Assembly (NCBI GenBank): GCA_937891895.1
Contig: CALATN010000244.1
Location: 1 to 6,681, forward strand
DNA: 6,681 nt
Direction: 5' to 3'
From: an uncultured Clostridia bacterium
Lineage (GTDB): Bacteria > Bacillota > Clostridia > Oscillospirales > Ruminococcaceae
Shown here: positions 1 through 6,004 of the stretch, piece after piece
Layout of the letters: each line of letters begins with the position of its first letter
How positions within the stretch are numbered: the stretch's first letter is position 1
Notes under the pieces: model-generated
What the model saw: the letters and a program-made list of their open reading frames with translations, nothing else
Databases searched by the model: none
Told to the model about the DNA's origin: nothing
Position numbers and translations under genes: made by a program

Positions 1-753
1 GTTCCAATTAAGGCACCTGTTGCTGGTATCTCCTGCGGTCTTATCACAAGAGATGACGGAAGCTTTATGACAATGGTTGATATCCAGGGTCTTGAAGACT
101 TCTTCGGCGATATGGACTTTAAGGTAGGCGGTACACATAAGGGTATCACAGCTATCCAGGTAGATATCAAGGTTGACGGTCTTACACCTGAAATCATCAA
201 GGAAGCTTTCGCAAAGACACATAAGGCAAGACTCTACATCCTCGATGAAATTATGCTCAAGGCAATTCCTGCACCAAGAGCAGAGGTTGGCAAGTACGCT
301 CCTAAGATGCTCCAGACTAAGATTCCTGTTGATAAGATTCGTGAAGTTATCGGTCAGGGTGGTAAGGTAATCCAGAAGATTTCCGCAGACTGCAACGTTA
401 AGATTGATATCAACGATGAAGGTAACGTATTTATCTCAGGTATCGATATGGATAACACAAAGAAGGCTCTCCAGATTGTTGAAACAATTGCAAATGACCC
501 TGAAATCGGCGCAATCTATAAGGGCAAGGTAGTTCGTATCATGAACTTCGGCGCATTTGTAGAAATCGCTCCGGGTAAGGACGGACTCGTTCACGTTTCC
601 AAGCTCGACAAGCAGAGAGTTGAAAAGGTAGAAGATGTTGTTTCCATCGGCGACGAAATCGTTGTTAAGGTAATGGAAATCGACAGTCAGGGCAGAATTA
701 ACCTCTCCAGAAAGGATGCCCTCGCAGACATCGAAGCAAAGAAGAACAGCTAA
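1..753 (+). CDS. pnp: Polynucleotide phosphorylase, C-terminal part (5' truncated by window)
   Basis: PNPase degrades RNA 3' to 5' using phosphate, yielding nucleoside diphosphates; it acts in the cytoplasm as a ring-shaped trimer and in mRNA decay. The reading frame is open from base 1, so the start lies upstream; 250 residues are visible. The first part (PIKAPVAGISCGLI, then DIQGLEDFFGDMDFKVGGT) is the end of the second RNase PH-like core domain. A KH domain follows, with its GxxG loop (GQGG) at window residues 118-121, and then an S1 domain from about residue 168 (YKGKVVRIMNFGAFVEIAPG) to about 236, ending in the usual GRINLSRKDAL. The protein stops shortly after S1, with no long acidic tail. 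Codons are strongly biased (AAG, GGT, ATC, CTC), as expected for high expression and unlike the AT-rich genes that follow. Identification is essentially certain; only the missing N-terminal two-thirds is unseen. Confidence 0.97.
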   Translation, partial: VPIKAPVAGISCGLITRDDGSFMTMVDIQGLEDFFGDMDFKVGGTHKGITAIQVDIKVDGLTPEIIKEAFAKTHKARLYILDEIMLKAIPAPRAEVGKYAPKMLQTKIPVDKIREVIGQGGKVIQKISADCNVKIDINDEGNVFISGIDMDNTKKALQIVETIANDPEIGAIYKGKVVRIMNFGAFVEIAPGKDGLVHVSKLDKQRVEKVEDVVSIGDEIVVKVMEIDSQGRINLSRKDALADIEAKKNS

Positions 754-758
754 TTTTA

Positions 759-791
759 AAAGCCGCTTTTGATTAAATCAAAGGCGGCTTT
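759..791 (+). terminator. Hairpin after pnp, probable intrinsic terminator with weak T-run
   Basis: The arms AAAGCCGCTTTTGATT (759-774) and AATCAAAGGCGGCTTT (776-791) pair over their length with one G-U, closing a very short A/T loop. It starts 5 nt after the pnp stop codon. The downstream T-run is poor (TTTGTTG), so termination may be partial. That matters because the next gene starts only 25 nt later and has no visible promoter. It could instead act mainly as a 3'-end stabiliser or processing site. Confidence 0.75.
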
Positions 792-815
792 GTTGATAAA
801 AAAGGAGACAATAAA

Positions 816-1181
816 ATGTATATTTCAGAGTATTGTGATGTAAAATATGAGGAAAAGTATAATGTTGTTTTTGTGACGTGGAAAAAGTTTTGTTGTAAAG
901 ATGATTATAGAAAACCTTTGGAGTACGCTCTGGAAATTATCAAGCAGTATAAGTGTGACTATGTTGCCGATACACGAAGTGGCTTTGAAAATATACCCGA
1001 GGATACCAAATGGGTTGCGGATTATTTTATGCCTAAAGCTGTAGAATATGGTTGCAAGTGCATTTATTTTATAATTGATAAAAACAATTCCTTAAAAGAA
1101 GAACTTGAGGGACAGGCATCAGATTCATCTGATATAATTGAATTTAAGTATATATATCAGTTGGATGAAATAATCGAATAA
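816..1181 (+). CDS. Hypothetical protein, 121 aa, possible STAS/SpoIIAA-like fold
   Basis: I do not recognise this protein with confidence. A clear ribosome binding site (AAAGGAG, 801-807) sits 8 nt before the ATG. The protein is soluble, with no signal peptide or membrane segment, and fairly rich in Lys, Glu, Tyr and Cys. Its pattern suggests alternating strands and helices: a strand around residues 15-23 (YNVVFVTWK), a helix around 30-45, a strand leading into DTRSGFE (52-58), a conserved-looking W66 and P73, then a strand CIYFIID. This alternation, with a D-x-R-S-G loop, resembles the STAS/SpoIIAA-like fold seen in small signalling proteins; that is inference from pattern only. No catalytic motif is visible. 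Codon use is AT-rich and unlike pnp upstream. The gene lies just after the pnp hairpin without a visible promoter of its own, so it may depend on read-through from pnp. Confidence 0.8.
   Translation: MYISEYCDVKYEEKYNVVFVTWKKFCCKDDYRKPLEYALEIIKQYKCDYVADTRSGFENIPEDTKWVADYFMPKAVEYGCKCIYFIIDKNNSLKEELEGQASDSSDIIEFKYIYQLDEIIE
1109..1138 (+). promoter_or_regulatory. Possible extended -10 promoter for the 1233 gene
   Basis: A perfect TATAAT at 1133-1138 is preceded by TG at 1130-1131 (extended -10). GGGACA at 1109-1114, 18 nt upstream, matches the -35 consensus at 4 of 6 bases. It lies inside the 3' end of the hypothetical gene and would give a leader of about 90 nt containing the hairpin at 1196-1227. 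TATAAT arises often by chance in AT-rich DNA, so this is tentative. Confidence 0.4.
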
Positions 1182-1195
1182 ATTTCACACTTTCC

Positions 1196-1227
1196 CACTC
1201 CTTTCATAAAATAAAGTGAAAGGAGTG
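1196..1227 (+). promoter_or_regulatory. Perfect 11-bp hairpin sequestering the ribosome binding site of the 1233 gene
   Basis: CACTCCTTTCA (1196-1206) is the exact reverse complement of TGAAAGGAGTG (1217-1227), with a 10-nt A/T-rich loop. The 3' arm contains the whole AAAGGAG ribosome binding site (1219-1225) of the gene starting at 1233, so the 5' arm acts as a built-in anti-Shine-Dalgarno. It could also slow or end transcription from the preceding gene, but only TCTTT follows it, a weak terminator tail. Translational control is the inference I prefer. Confidence 0.6.
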
Positions 1228-1232
1228 TCTTT

Positions 1233-1577
1233 ATGCTTGAAATCCGACTTATCGCACTGTTTGCAATCTCCGTTGCAGTAATTCTCATCAACGGAATACT
1301 CCTCATAAAACCCTACCACACATATAATAGTAATTGCAAGCTGATTATTCCCGTCACCAACGAAACCGAGGATATCGAACTTATCGTGAGAACCCTTGTC
1401 TATAAGCTTGCTGACGAGTACCCCGAAGCAACCGTTCTGCTGATAAATTTCAATGCCAACAGCGAGAAAATCCGTATCTTTGAAAAGCTTATGGAGCACT
1501 CCTGCAACTATACCATAATAAATTACGAAAAAAGTTCAGAAAATGTTTGCAATATAGCGGAAAGTGTGCTATACTGA
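1233..1577 (+). CDS. Small membrane-anchored protein of unknown function, 114 aa
   Basis: I do not recognise a named family. The ATG has a strong ribosome binding site (AAAGGAG, 1219-1225) with a 7-nt spacer, though that site lies in a hairpin. Residues about 6-25 form one hydrophobic segment (LIALFAISVAVILINGILLI) followed by K26, so the product is probably a single-pass membrane protein rather than a secreted one. The rest is a small alpha/beta-looking domain: a strand plus loop LIIPVTNETEDIE at 37-49, a helix with R53, a strand ATVLLINF, a helix, and a strand YTIINYE. The IIPVTNE stretch recalls the start of GT-A glycosyltransferases, but it is far too short for one and lacks a DxD motif. 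Codon use is consistent with a real gene. It ends 34 nt before the chosen recD2 start, and its stop codon lies inside the palindrome at 1573-1592. Confidence 0.8.
   Translation: MLEIRLIALFAISVAVILINGILLIKPYHTYNSNCKLIIPVTNETEDIELIVRTLVYKLADEYPEATVLLINFNANSEKIRIFEKLMEHSCNYTIINYEKSSENVCNIAESVLY
1548..1575 (+). promoter_or_regulatory. Sigma-A type promoter with extended -10 upstream of recD2
   Basis: TTGCAA (1548-1553) and TATACT (1570-1575) are separated by 16 nt, and TG at 1567-1568 makes an extended -10. The predicted transcription start is near 1581-1583, about 30 nt before the recD2 ATG. The promoter lies within the end of the preceding small gene, so recD2 and the genes behind it can be expressed independently of it. 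Confidence 0.65.
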
Positions 1578-1592
1578 AAATGTATTTTCAGT
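1573..1592. promoter_or_regulatory. 9-2-9 palindrome over the recD2 -10 box and start site (candidate operator)
   Basis: ACTGAAAAT (1573-1581) and ATTTTCAGT (1584-1592) are exact inverted repeats around a central GT. The left arm overlaps the end of the -10 box, and the predicted transcription start falls in the centre, a classic repressor-operator position. It does not match the Bacillus/Clostridia LexA box (GAAC-N4-GTTC) or the usual CodY, Fur or Spo0A sites. As RNA it could form a short hairpin without a T-run, so it is not a terminator. The bound regulator is unknown. Confidence 0.5.
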
Positions 1593-1611
1593 AGCAGGGC
1601 GGTGGAATAAT

Positions 1612-3846
1612 ATGGATGAAAACAACAACTTAACAGAACTTGAAGGCGTTGTCGAGTCCGTAATGTTCACCAACCCGAATAACGGCTATATCGTCCTTGA
1701 TTTGGATGTAAAGGGCGACTACGTTACAGTGGTCGGAGAACTTGGCAACATAGAAGAAGGCGAGGAACTTATTGTAACAGGTGAGTATGTCAAGCACGCC
1801 AAGTTTGGTATGCAGTTCAAAGCACATTATTGCCAGCGAAAAATGCCAGCTACAACAAATGCAATTCTGAAATACCTCTCATCAGGCGTACTCAAAGGCA
1901 TAGGTAAAACCCTCGCCAAGCGTCTGGTTGACGAGTTCGGCGATAAAACCCTTGATGTAATAGAAAATGAGCCCGAATTACTTGTAAAGGTTAAAGGCAT
2001 TACAGCAAACAAGGTTGAAGAAATCTCAATGGAATTCAAACGCATCTTCGGAATACGTGCACTTATGATTTTTCTTTCCCAGTATAACATCCCACCTTCA
2101 GCCGCAGTAAGTGCATGGCGTAAATGGGGACAGTATGCTGTTGAAATTATTAAGGAAAACCCCTATATGCTTTGTGGCAACGGTATAGAACTGGAGTTCG
2201 ATAAAGCCGAAGCAATGGCAATAAAAATTGGTTATCCTATGAATAACGAGGGACGCATCAAGGCTGGTATAACTCATATTCTTGTCAACAATACATATTC
2301 GGGACATACCTGCTTGCCTTACGACAGATTGAAAAGCACGGCAATCAAGCTTCTTGAAATTGAAGGAGAGTTGTTTGATGAATGTATTGAAAACGAGTGT
2401 AAAGAGGATAACCTTGTCATATATGAGAAAGAAAACCGTAAGTTTGTGTATCTCAGCGACTATTATACTGCGGAACAGTATATAACCGGCAGGCTTGCCG
2501 TAATGAGCAGCTGCCTTAAAGATACAAAGGTTGACTACACCAAACTTATTGATATAGAAGAAAAAACAAAAATTATCACTTATGCCGAACAGCAACGTAA
2601 AGCTATTTCCCTTGCCTTGTCACAGGGCTTTATGATTTTGACGGGTGGTCCCGGTACGGGTAAAACAACAACCCTTAAAGCAATAATTTCTCTCTATGAG
2701 CAGCGTGGAATGAAGGTAATGATTGCCGCACCAACCGGAAAAGCTGCAAAACGAATTTCTGACCTGACAGGATACGACGCAAAAACAATTCATCGTATGC
2801 TTGAAGTTGCTTTTGATAACAGCGGTAAAACCCATTTTAAGCATAACGACAGCAATCCAATTGCCTGTGACGTGATGATTATTGACGAAATGTCAATGGT
2901 TGATACGCTTCTTTTTGAAGCACTCCTGCGTGCGTTAAAACTTTCCTGCCGCCTGATAATGGTTGGAGACAGTGATCAGCTTCCATCAGTAGGTGCAGGA
3001 AATATTCTTAAAGATATGGTTGACTGTGGACGGCTGCCTCTTGTCAAGCTTACCGAGATTTTCAGACAAGCCCAGGAAAGCTGTATTATTACCAATGCTC
3101 ATAAAATTGTAAACGGTCAGCAGCCTGACCTATCCAAAACTGACAATGACTTTTTCTTTATGCAAAGACTTGATTACGAAACCGCATCCGATACTGTTGT
3201 TGACCTTGTAACAAATCGTCTGCCGAATGCATACAAGCTTTCTCCGACTGAGGATATACAAGTGCTTTGCCCTTCAAGAAAAGGCGGTTTGGGCGTTGTT
3301 GAAATGAATAAGGTTCTTCAGCTTGCTATAAATCCGCCTTGTAAGGAAAAAAAAGAACTGAAAGGCATCCTATACAATTTCCGTGTAGACGATAAGGTTA
3401 TGCAGGTAAAAAATAATTATGATATAATCTGGACTAAAGGAATAGAAAAAGGAACAGGTATTTTTAACGGAGATATCGGAATAATCATAAAGGTAATTAA
3501 ATCTGAGAGCAAAGTACTTATTGACTTTGATGGAAGAGTTGCGGAATATTCATATGAAATGCTTGACCAGCTTGAGCTTGCTTACGCAATATCTGTTCAT
3601 AAAAGTCAGGGAAGCGAGTTCAATGCGGTAATTCTTCCGTTGCTTGGCGGCTTTGAAAAGCTTTATTACCGAAATCTTCTGTATACGGCTGTAACAAGAG
3701 CAAAGAAAATGCTGATAATTGTTGGCTCACTGCGTGTTGTAGAAGCTATGGTAAATAATAACCGCCGTACTTTACGGTATAGTTGCCTGAAGGATATGCT
3801 TGAAAAGGAGCTTGATAATGCCCAAAACATTCTTGAAGAACTGTAA
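1612..3846 (+). CDS. recD2: RecD2-type ATP-dependent DNA helicase (SF1B, RecD-like)
   Basis: RecD2 is a 5'-3' DNA helicase of bacteria lacking RecBCD, linked to replication-fork maintenance and DNA repair. The 744-residue protein has the full architecture. An N-terminal OB-like domain (LEGVVESVMFTNPNNGYIV...) comes first. Tandem helix-hairpin-helix motifs follow (GIG at 96-98, KGI at 128-130). The SF1 motor has Walker A GGPGTGKTT at 345-353 (K351), Walker B with D425-E426, motif III GDSDQLPS with Q456, motif IV FRQ with R485, HKSQGSEF at 663-670, and motif VI YTAVTRAKK with R696. All key residues are present and length is normal for RecD2. I chose the ATG at 1612 because the family begins close to LEGVVE and GGTGG lies 6 nt upstream. 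A GTG at 1564 would add 16 non-family residues and would overlap the previous gene. comF starts inside its last 29 nt. Confidence 0.95.
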   Translation: MDENNNLTELEGVVESVMFTNPNNGYIVLDLDVKGDYVTVVGELGNIEEGEELIVTGEYVKHAKFGMQFKAHYCQRKMPATTNAILKYLSSGVLKGIGKTLAKRLVDEFGDKTLDVIENEPELLVKVKGITANKVEEISMEFKRIFGIRALMIFLSQYNIPPSAAVSAWRKWGQYAVEIIKENPYMLCGNGIELEFDKAEAMAIKIGYPMNNEGRIKAGITHILVNNTYSGHTCLPYDRLKSTAIKLLEIEGELFDECIENECKEDNLVIYEKENRKFVYLSDYYTAEQYITGRLAVMSSCLKDTKVDYTKLIDIEEKTKIITYAEQQRKAISLALSQGFMILTGGPGTGKTTTLKAIISLYEQRGMKVMIAAPTGKAAKRISDLTGYDAKTIHRMLEVAFDNSGKTHFKHNDSNPIACDVMIIDEMSMVDTLLFEALLRALKLSCRLIMVGDSDQLPSVGAGNILKDMVDCGRLPLVKLTEIFRQAQESCIITNAHKIVNGQQPDLSKTDNDFFFMQRLDYETASDTVVDLVTNRLPNAYKLSPTEDIQVLCPSRKGGLGVVEMNKVLQLAINPPCKEKKELKGILYNFRVDDKVMQVKNNYDIIWTKGIEKGTGIFNGDIGIIIKVIKSESKVLIDFDGRVAEYSYEMLDQLELAYAISVHKSQGSEFNAVILPLLGGFEKLYYRNLLYTAVTRAKKMLIIVGSLRVVEAMVNNNRRTLRYSCLKDMLEKELDNAQNILEEL
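3803..3810 (+). promoter_or_regulatory. Ribosome binding site deciding the comF start
   Basis: AAAAGGAG lies within the last recD2 codons, 7 nt before the ATG at 3818. It favours 3818 over the TTG at 3800, which would place this site downstream of the start. Such nesting usually means translational coupling. Confidence 0.75.
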
Positions 3847-4522
3847 AGCGTATTTGCTTGACATATTCTTTCCGAACAGATGTCCGTTCTGCGATGATAT
3901 AATCAGATGGGATAAGTTTGTTTGTGAAGGTTGCAGCAATGAACTGATTGATGCTTCTGAACAAGTCTGTCATAAATGCGGTAATTATTCATGTGTTTGT
4001 AATGGCACAAATAATTTTGATAATGCTTATGCTGCATTATTTTTTGATGATGGAAATGTAAATAATGCAATATATGATTTTAAACGTACAGGAATGTCAA
4101 ATCTTGCGGAATATACTGCAGAAACACTTTGCAGGTATATCGAATGTGCAGATGTTATCACAAGCGTGCCTATGGGAAAATACAAGCAACGCAGCAGAGG
4201 ACATAATCAAGCGGATGTACTTGCCAAATGTGTAGGCGAACACCTTAACACATCAATCAAATGTAATCTGCTTTATAAAATTGATACAAAAGAAGAGCAG
4301 CATCTTTTTTCAGAAGAGGAAAGAAAAGAACGTGTAAAAGATTTGTTTTACGGAAGTGATATAGATTTAAGCGGTAAAACAGTTGTCTTATGTGATGATG
4401 TAATGACAACGGGTGCAACTGTAAACCGTTGTGCAGAATTGCTTAAGGAAATGGGTGCAGAGAAGGTTATTGTCTGTGTCTGTGCGGTAACAAGACATAA
4501 AAAATCACAGGAAGAAGGGTGA
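3818..4522 (+). CDS. comF: ComF family protein (ComFC-like: zinc ribbon plus phosphoribosyltransferase fold)
   Basis: ComFC is a cytoplasmic protein needed for DNA uptake in competent Firmicutes, working with the ComFA helicase; related proteins occur in many non-competent bacteria with an unsettled role. The 234-residue protein begins with a hydrophobic LLDIFFPNRCPFC stretch and a zinc-binding cysteine set (C22/C25, C36/C39, C51/C54, C59/C61). Next comes the family signature RSRGHNQADVLAK (R125-S126-R127-G128-H129-N130-Q131). The type I phosphoribosyltransferase PRPP loop VVLCDDVMTTGAT is at residues 189-201, with D193-D194. Length is normal. The gene overlaps recD2 by 29 nt and ends 6 nt before the mreB-family gene, so the three are very likely cotranscribed. 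No comFA is in the window; pairing with RecD2 suggests, as inference, a role in handling single-stranded DNA in repair or uptake. Confidence 0.93.
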   Translation: MPKTFLKNCKAYLLDIFFPNRCPFCDDIIRWDKFVCEGCSNELIDASEQVCHKCGNYSCVCNGTNNFDNAYAALFFDDGNVNNAIYDFKRTGMSNLAEYTAETLCRYIECADVITSVPMGKYKQRSRGHNQADVLAKCVGEHLNTSIKCNLLYKIDTKEEQHLFSEEERKERVKDLFYGSDIDLSGKTVVLCDDVMTTGATVNRCAELLKEMGAEKVIVCVCAVTRHKKSQEEG

Positions 4523-4528
4523 TTATAA

Positions 4529-5530
4529 ATGGATATAGGAATTGACCTTGGTACAGCTAACGTTATGATATCTATGGGCAATAAAGGTGTTGTTCTTAAT
4601 GAGCCGTCTGTAGTTGCATTCAATAAAAGGCTGAACGAGGTAATCGCAGTGGGTGAGGAGGCTTACAGAATGGTAGGCAGAACGCCTGAGCATATTACGG
4701 TAGTGCGTCCGTTGAGCGATGGCGTAATTTCTGATCATAAAATGACAAAACTTATGATTATGGCATTTATTGAAAAAGTAACAGGCAAGCAGCTATTTAT
4801 GCCTAATATTGTTATGTGTGTTCCGTCATCAATAACAGATGTTGAGAGCCGTGCTGTAATTGAAGCGGCAAAGAATGCAGGTGCACGTCAGGTATATCTT
4901 ATCGATGAACCTGTTGCAGCAATTATGGGTGCAGGTGTTGACATTTCAAATGCCGACGGTAATATGGTTGTTGATATAGGAGGCGGAACAACAGATATTG
5001 CTGTTGTTTCAATGAATGGTGTAGTAACCAAGAAATCTGTTAAAATGGCAGGAAATAAGCTGGATAAAGCAATTGTAAGATATGTTTCAAACAGATACAG
5101 AATTCTTATAGGCGAAAAAATGGCTGAAAATGCTAAAATTGCTGCTGCAAATATTTATTCTCCCGATGGTAGCCGGAAGATAGTTGTTAAAGGGCGACAC
5201 CTTGTCAGAGGTCTTCCCGAACAGATTGAACTTTCTGATTACGATATCTATGAAGCGATTATAGATAATATTAACGAAATGATAAGCGCAGTAAAGAGTG
5301 TACTTGAAAAAACTCCGCCTGAGCTTGTAGGCGATATATATCAGAATGGTATTTATCTTACTGGTGGCGGTGCACTTCTGTACGGCCTTGACAAGCTTAT
5401 GTCTTCTCAGATTGGTGTACCTTGTCATATTGCTGACGACCCATTGTCATGTGTTGCAAAAGGTACACGATATGCTTTTAAAAAGCTTGATACGCTTCTT
5501 GATGGCTTTGAACAGGTTACTATGATTTAG
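4529..5530 (+). CDS. mreB: MreB/Mbl family bacterial actin, rod shape-determining protein
   Basis: MreB-family actins form membrane-associated filaments that guide the cell-wall elongation machinery. The 333-residue protein shows the actin-fold nucleotide pocket: phosphate-1 loop DLGTAN at residues 6-11, IDEPVAA with the probable catalytic E127, phosphate-2 loop DIGGGTTD at 149-156, and the adenosine loop TGGGALL with G279-G281. It also has KSVLEKTPPEL near the C terminus, typical of MreB. An in-frame TAA at 4526-4528 directly precedes the ATG, so the start is fixed and the protein begins at DIGIDLGTAN, without the few extra N-terminal residues most MreBs carry. Two stretches diverge from consensus: AGNKLDKAI (usually AGDxxDxAI) and GEKMAENAKIAAANI (usually GERTAEEIKxxIGSA). 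It is probably a paralogue rather than the main MreB; MreB, Mbl and MreBH cannot be told apart here. It follows comF by 6 nt, and mreC/mreD are not adjacent. Confidence 0.9.
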   Translation: MDIGIDLGTANVMISMGNKGVVLNEPSVVAFNKRLNEVIAVGEEAYRMVGRTPEHITVVRPLSDGVISDHKMTKLMIMAFIEKVTGKQLFMPNIVMCVPSSITDVESRAVIEAAKNAGARQVYLIDEPVAAIMGAGVDISNADGNMVVDIGGGTTDIAVVSMNGVVTKKSVKMAGNKLDKAIVRYVSNRYRILIGEKMAENAKIAAANIYSPDGSRKIVVKGRHLVRGLPEQIELSDYDIYEAIIDNINEMISAVKSVLEKTPPELVGDIYQNGIYLTGGGALLYGLDKLMSSQIGVPCHIADDPLSCVAKGTRYAFKKLDTLLDGFEQVTMI

Positions 5531-5551
5531 CTGAATGTTATAGTACAAGTT

Positions 5552-5596
5552 TTCCTCTGCATAGTTTGTATAAAAACTTTGCGGAGGGATTTTTTT
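5552..5596 (+). terminator. Terminator-like hairpin after mreB that overlaps the ylmC start region
   Basis: The 5' arm (5552-5567) pairs with the 3' arm (5574-5589). CCTCTGCA pairs with TGCGGAGG (one G-U), then AGTTT pairs with AAACT after one mismatch, closing a 6-nt loop. Seven T residues follow (5590-5596). This is a good intrinsic terminator for the recD2-comF-mreB transcript. Its 3' arm also contains GGAGG, the ribosome binding site of the next gene, whose TTG start uses the last two T residues of the run. Confidence 0.75.
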
Positions 5597-5861
5597 GAAA
5601 TGCACTTTATCTGAGATACGTAATAAGGAAATCATAAATATCAAAAACGGAGCAAGGCTGGGATATGTGGATGACGTGGAATTCGATACCGAAACCGCTA
5701 TGATAAAATCATTTATAGTGTACGGAAGAACACGGTTTTTTGGCTTTCTTGGCAGGGAAGACGACCTTATAATAACCTGTGATGAGATAGAAGTGGTAGG
5801 TATTGATACTATTCTTATTTCTGTTAATGATGCAAAGTCGACAAATCGCGTGTTGAATTGA
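5595..5861 (+). CDS. ylmC: YlmC/YmxH family sporulation-associated protein (PRC-barrel)
   Basis: This is a short PRC-barrel protein (88 aa) of the YlmC/YmxH family, common in spore-forming Firmicutes; its exact biochemical role is not established. The N-terminal signature is clear (LSEIRNKEIINIKNGARLGYVDDVEFD, residues 5-31), as is the second part (RFFGFLGREDDLIITCDEI, residues 47-65, then VVGIDTILI). Length is typical. The TTG start at 5595 is supported by GGAGG (5583-5587) just upstream and by agreement with the family start. No in-frame ATG is near; the ATG at 5600 is in another frame. Both the binding site and the start codon are embedded in the hairpin and T-run at 5552-5596, so expression probably depends on read-through of that terminator and opening of the hairpin. 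No separate promoter was found in the 64-nt gap after mreB. The symbol could equally be ymxH. Confidence 0.88.
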   Translation: MKCTLSEIRNKEIINIKNGARLGYVDDVEFDTETAMIKSFIVYGRTRFFGFLGREDDLIITCDEIEVVGIDTILISVNDAKSTNRVLN

Positions 5862-5885
5862 ATTGTAACATTATTAAAATCTAAC

Positions 5886-5926
5886 AATAAAAAAAGCTTG
5901 CAATTTTACTTGGAATATGATATAAT
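5886..5926 (+). promoter_or_regulatory. Strong sigma-A promoter of rpsB with A-rich upstream element
   Basis: TTGCAA (5898-5903) and a perfect TATAAT (5921-5926) are separated by 17 nt, with TG at 5918-5919 as an extended -10. An A-tract (AATAAAAAAAG, 5886-5896) just upstream resembles an UP element. The predicted start is near 5932-5934, leaving a leader of about 110 nt. The strength fits a ribosomal protein gene. Confidence 0.88.
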
Positions 5927-5942
5927 ATTAAAGCAATTCGCA

Positions 5943-6004
5943 CGCATAGCTTTTGACGGACGGTGCTTTCCCAAAAGTAAGCTCCCGTTGAGCTAAACTA
6001 TGCG
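5943..6004 (+). ncRNA. Structured rpsB leader: candidate three-way junction RNA element
   Basis: Three helices can be drawn. P1 is CGCATAG (5943-5949) with CTATGCG (5998-6004), 7 perfect pairs. P2 is CTTTTG (5950-5955) with CAAAAG (5972-5977), stacked directly on P1. P3 is AGCT (5980-5983) with AGCT (5991-5994). The P2 loop carries ACGG twice (5956-5963), and the P3 loop carries CCGT (5985-5988), so the loops could pair with each other. The element lies between the promoter and the rpsB ribosome binding site, with no terminator. Autogenous control by S2, or another cis-regulatory role, is inference. I do not recognise it as a named RNA family. Confidence 0.5.

Noticed and set aside
1185..1499. 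Minus-strand open frame of 104 codons
   Set aside because: It is the complement of a + strand gene with better start signals and coding character, and has no recognisable protein features. The other minus-strand frames (for example 2098-2595, 5087-5428, 5447-5887, 6054-6395) were rejected on the same grounds.
1573..1592. LexA (SOS) box upstream of recD2
   Set aside because: The Gram-positive LexA consensus GAAC-N4-GTTC is not present; the palindrome has a different sequence and spacing.
1564..1611. GTG start giving a 760-aa recD2 product
   Set aside because: The extra 16 residues do not resemble RecD2 N termini, overlap the previous gene, and would be translated from a region upstream of the predicted transcription start; ATG 1612 fits the family.
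3800..3817. TTG start for comF
   Set aside because: The good ribosome binding site AAAAGGAG lies after this TTG and is correctly spaced for ATG 3818.
5862..5897. Terminator after ylmC
   Set aside because: Only short A/T-only inverted repeats (ATTGT/ACAAT) are present; no GC-rich stem precedes a T-run, and the A-tract is better explained as part of the rpsB promoter.
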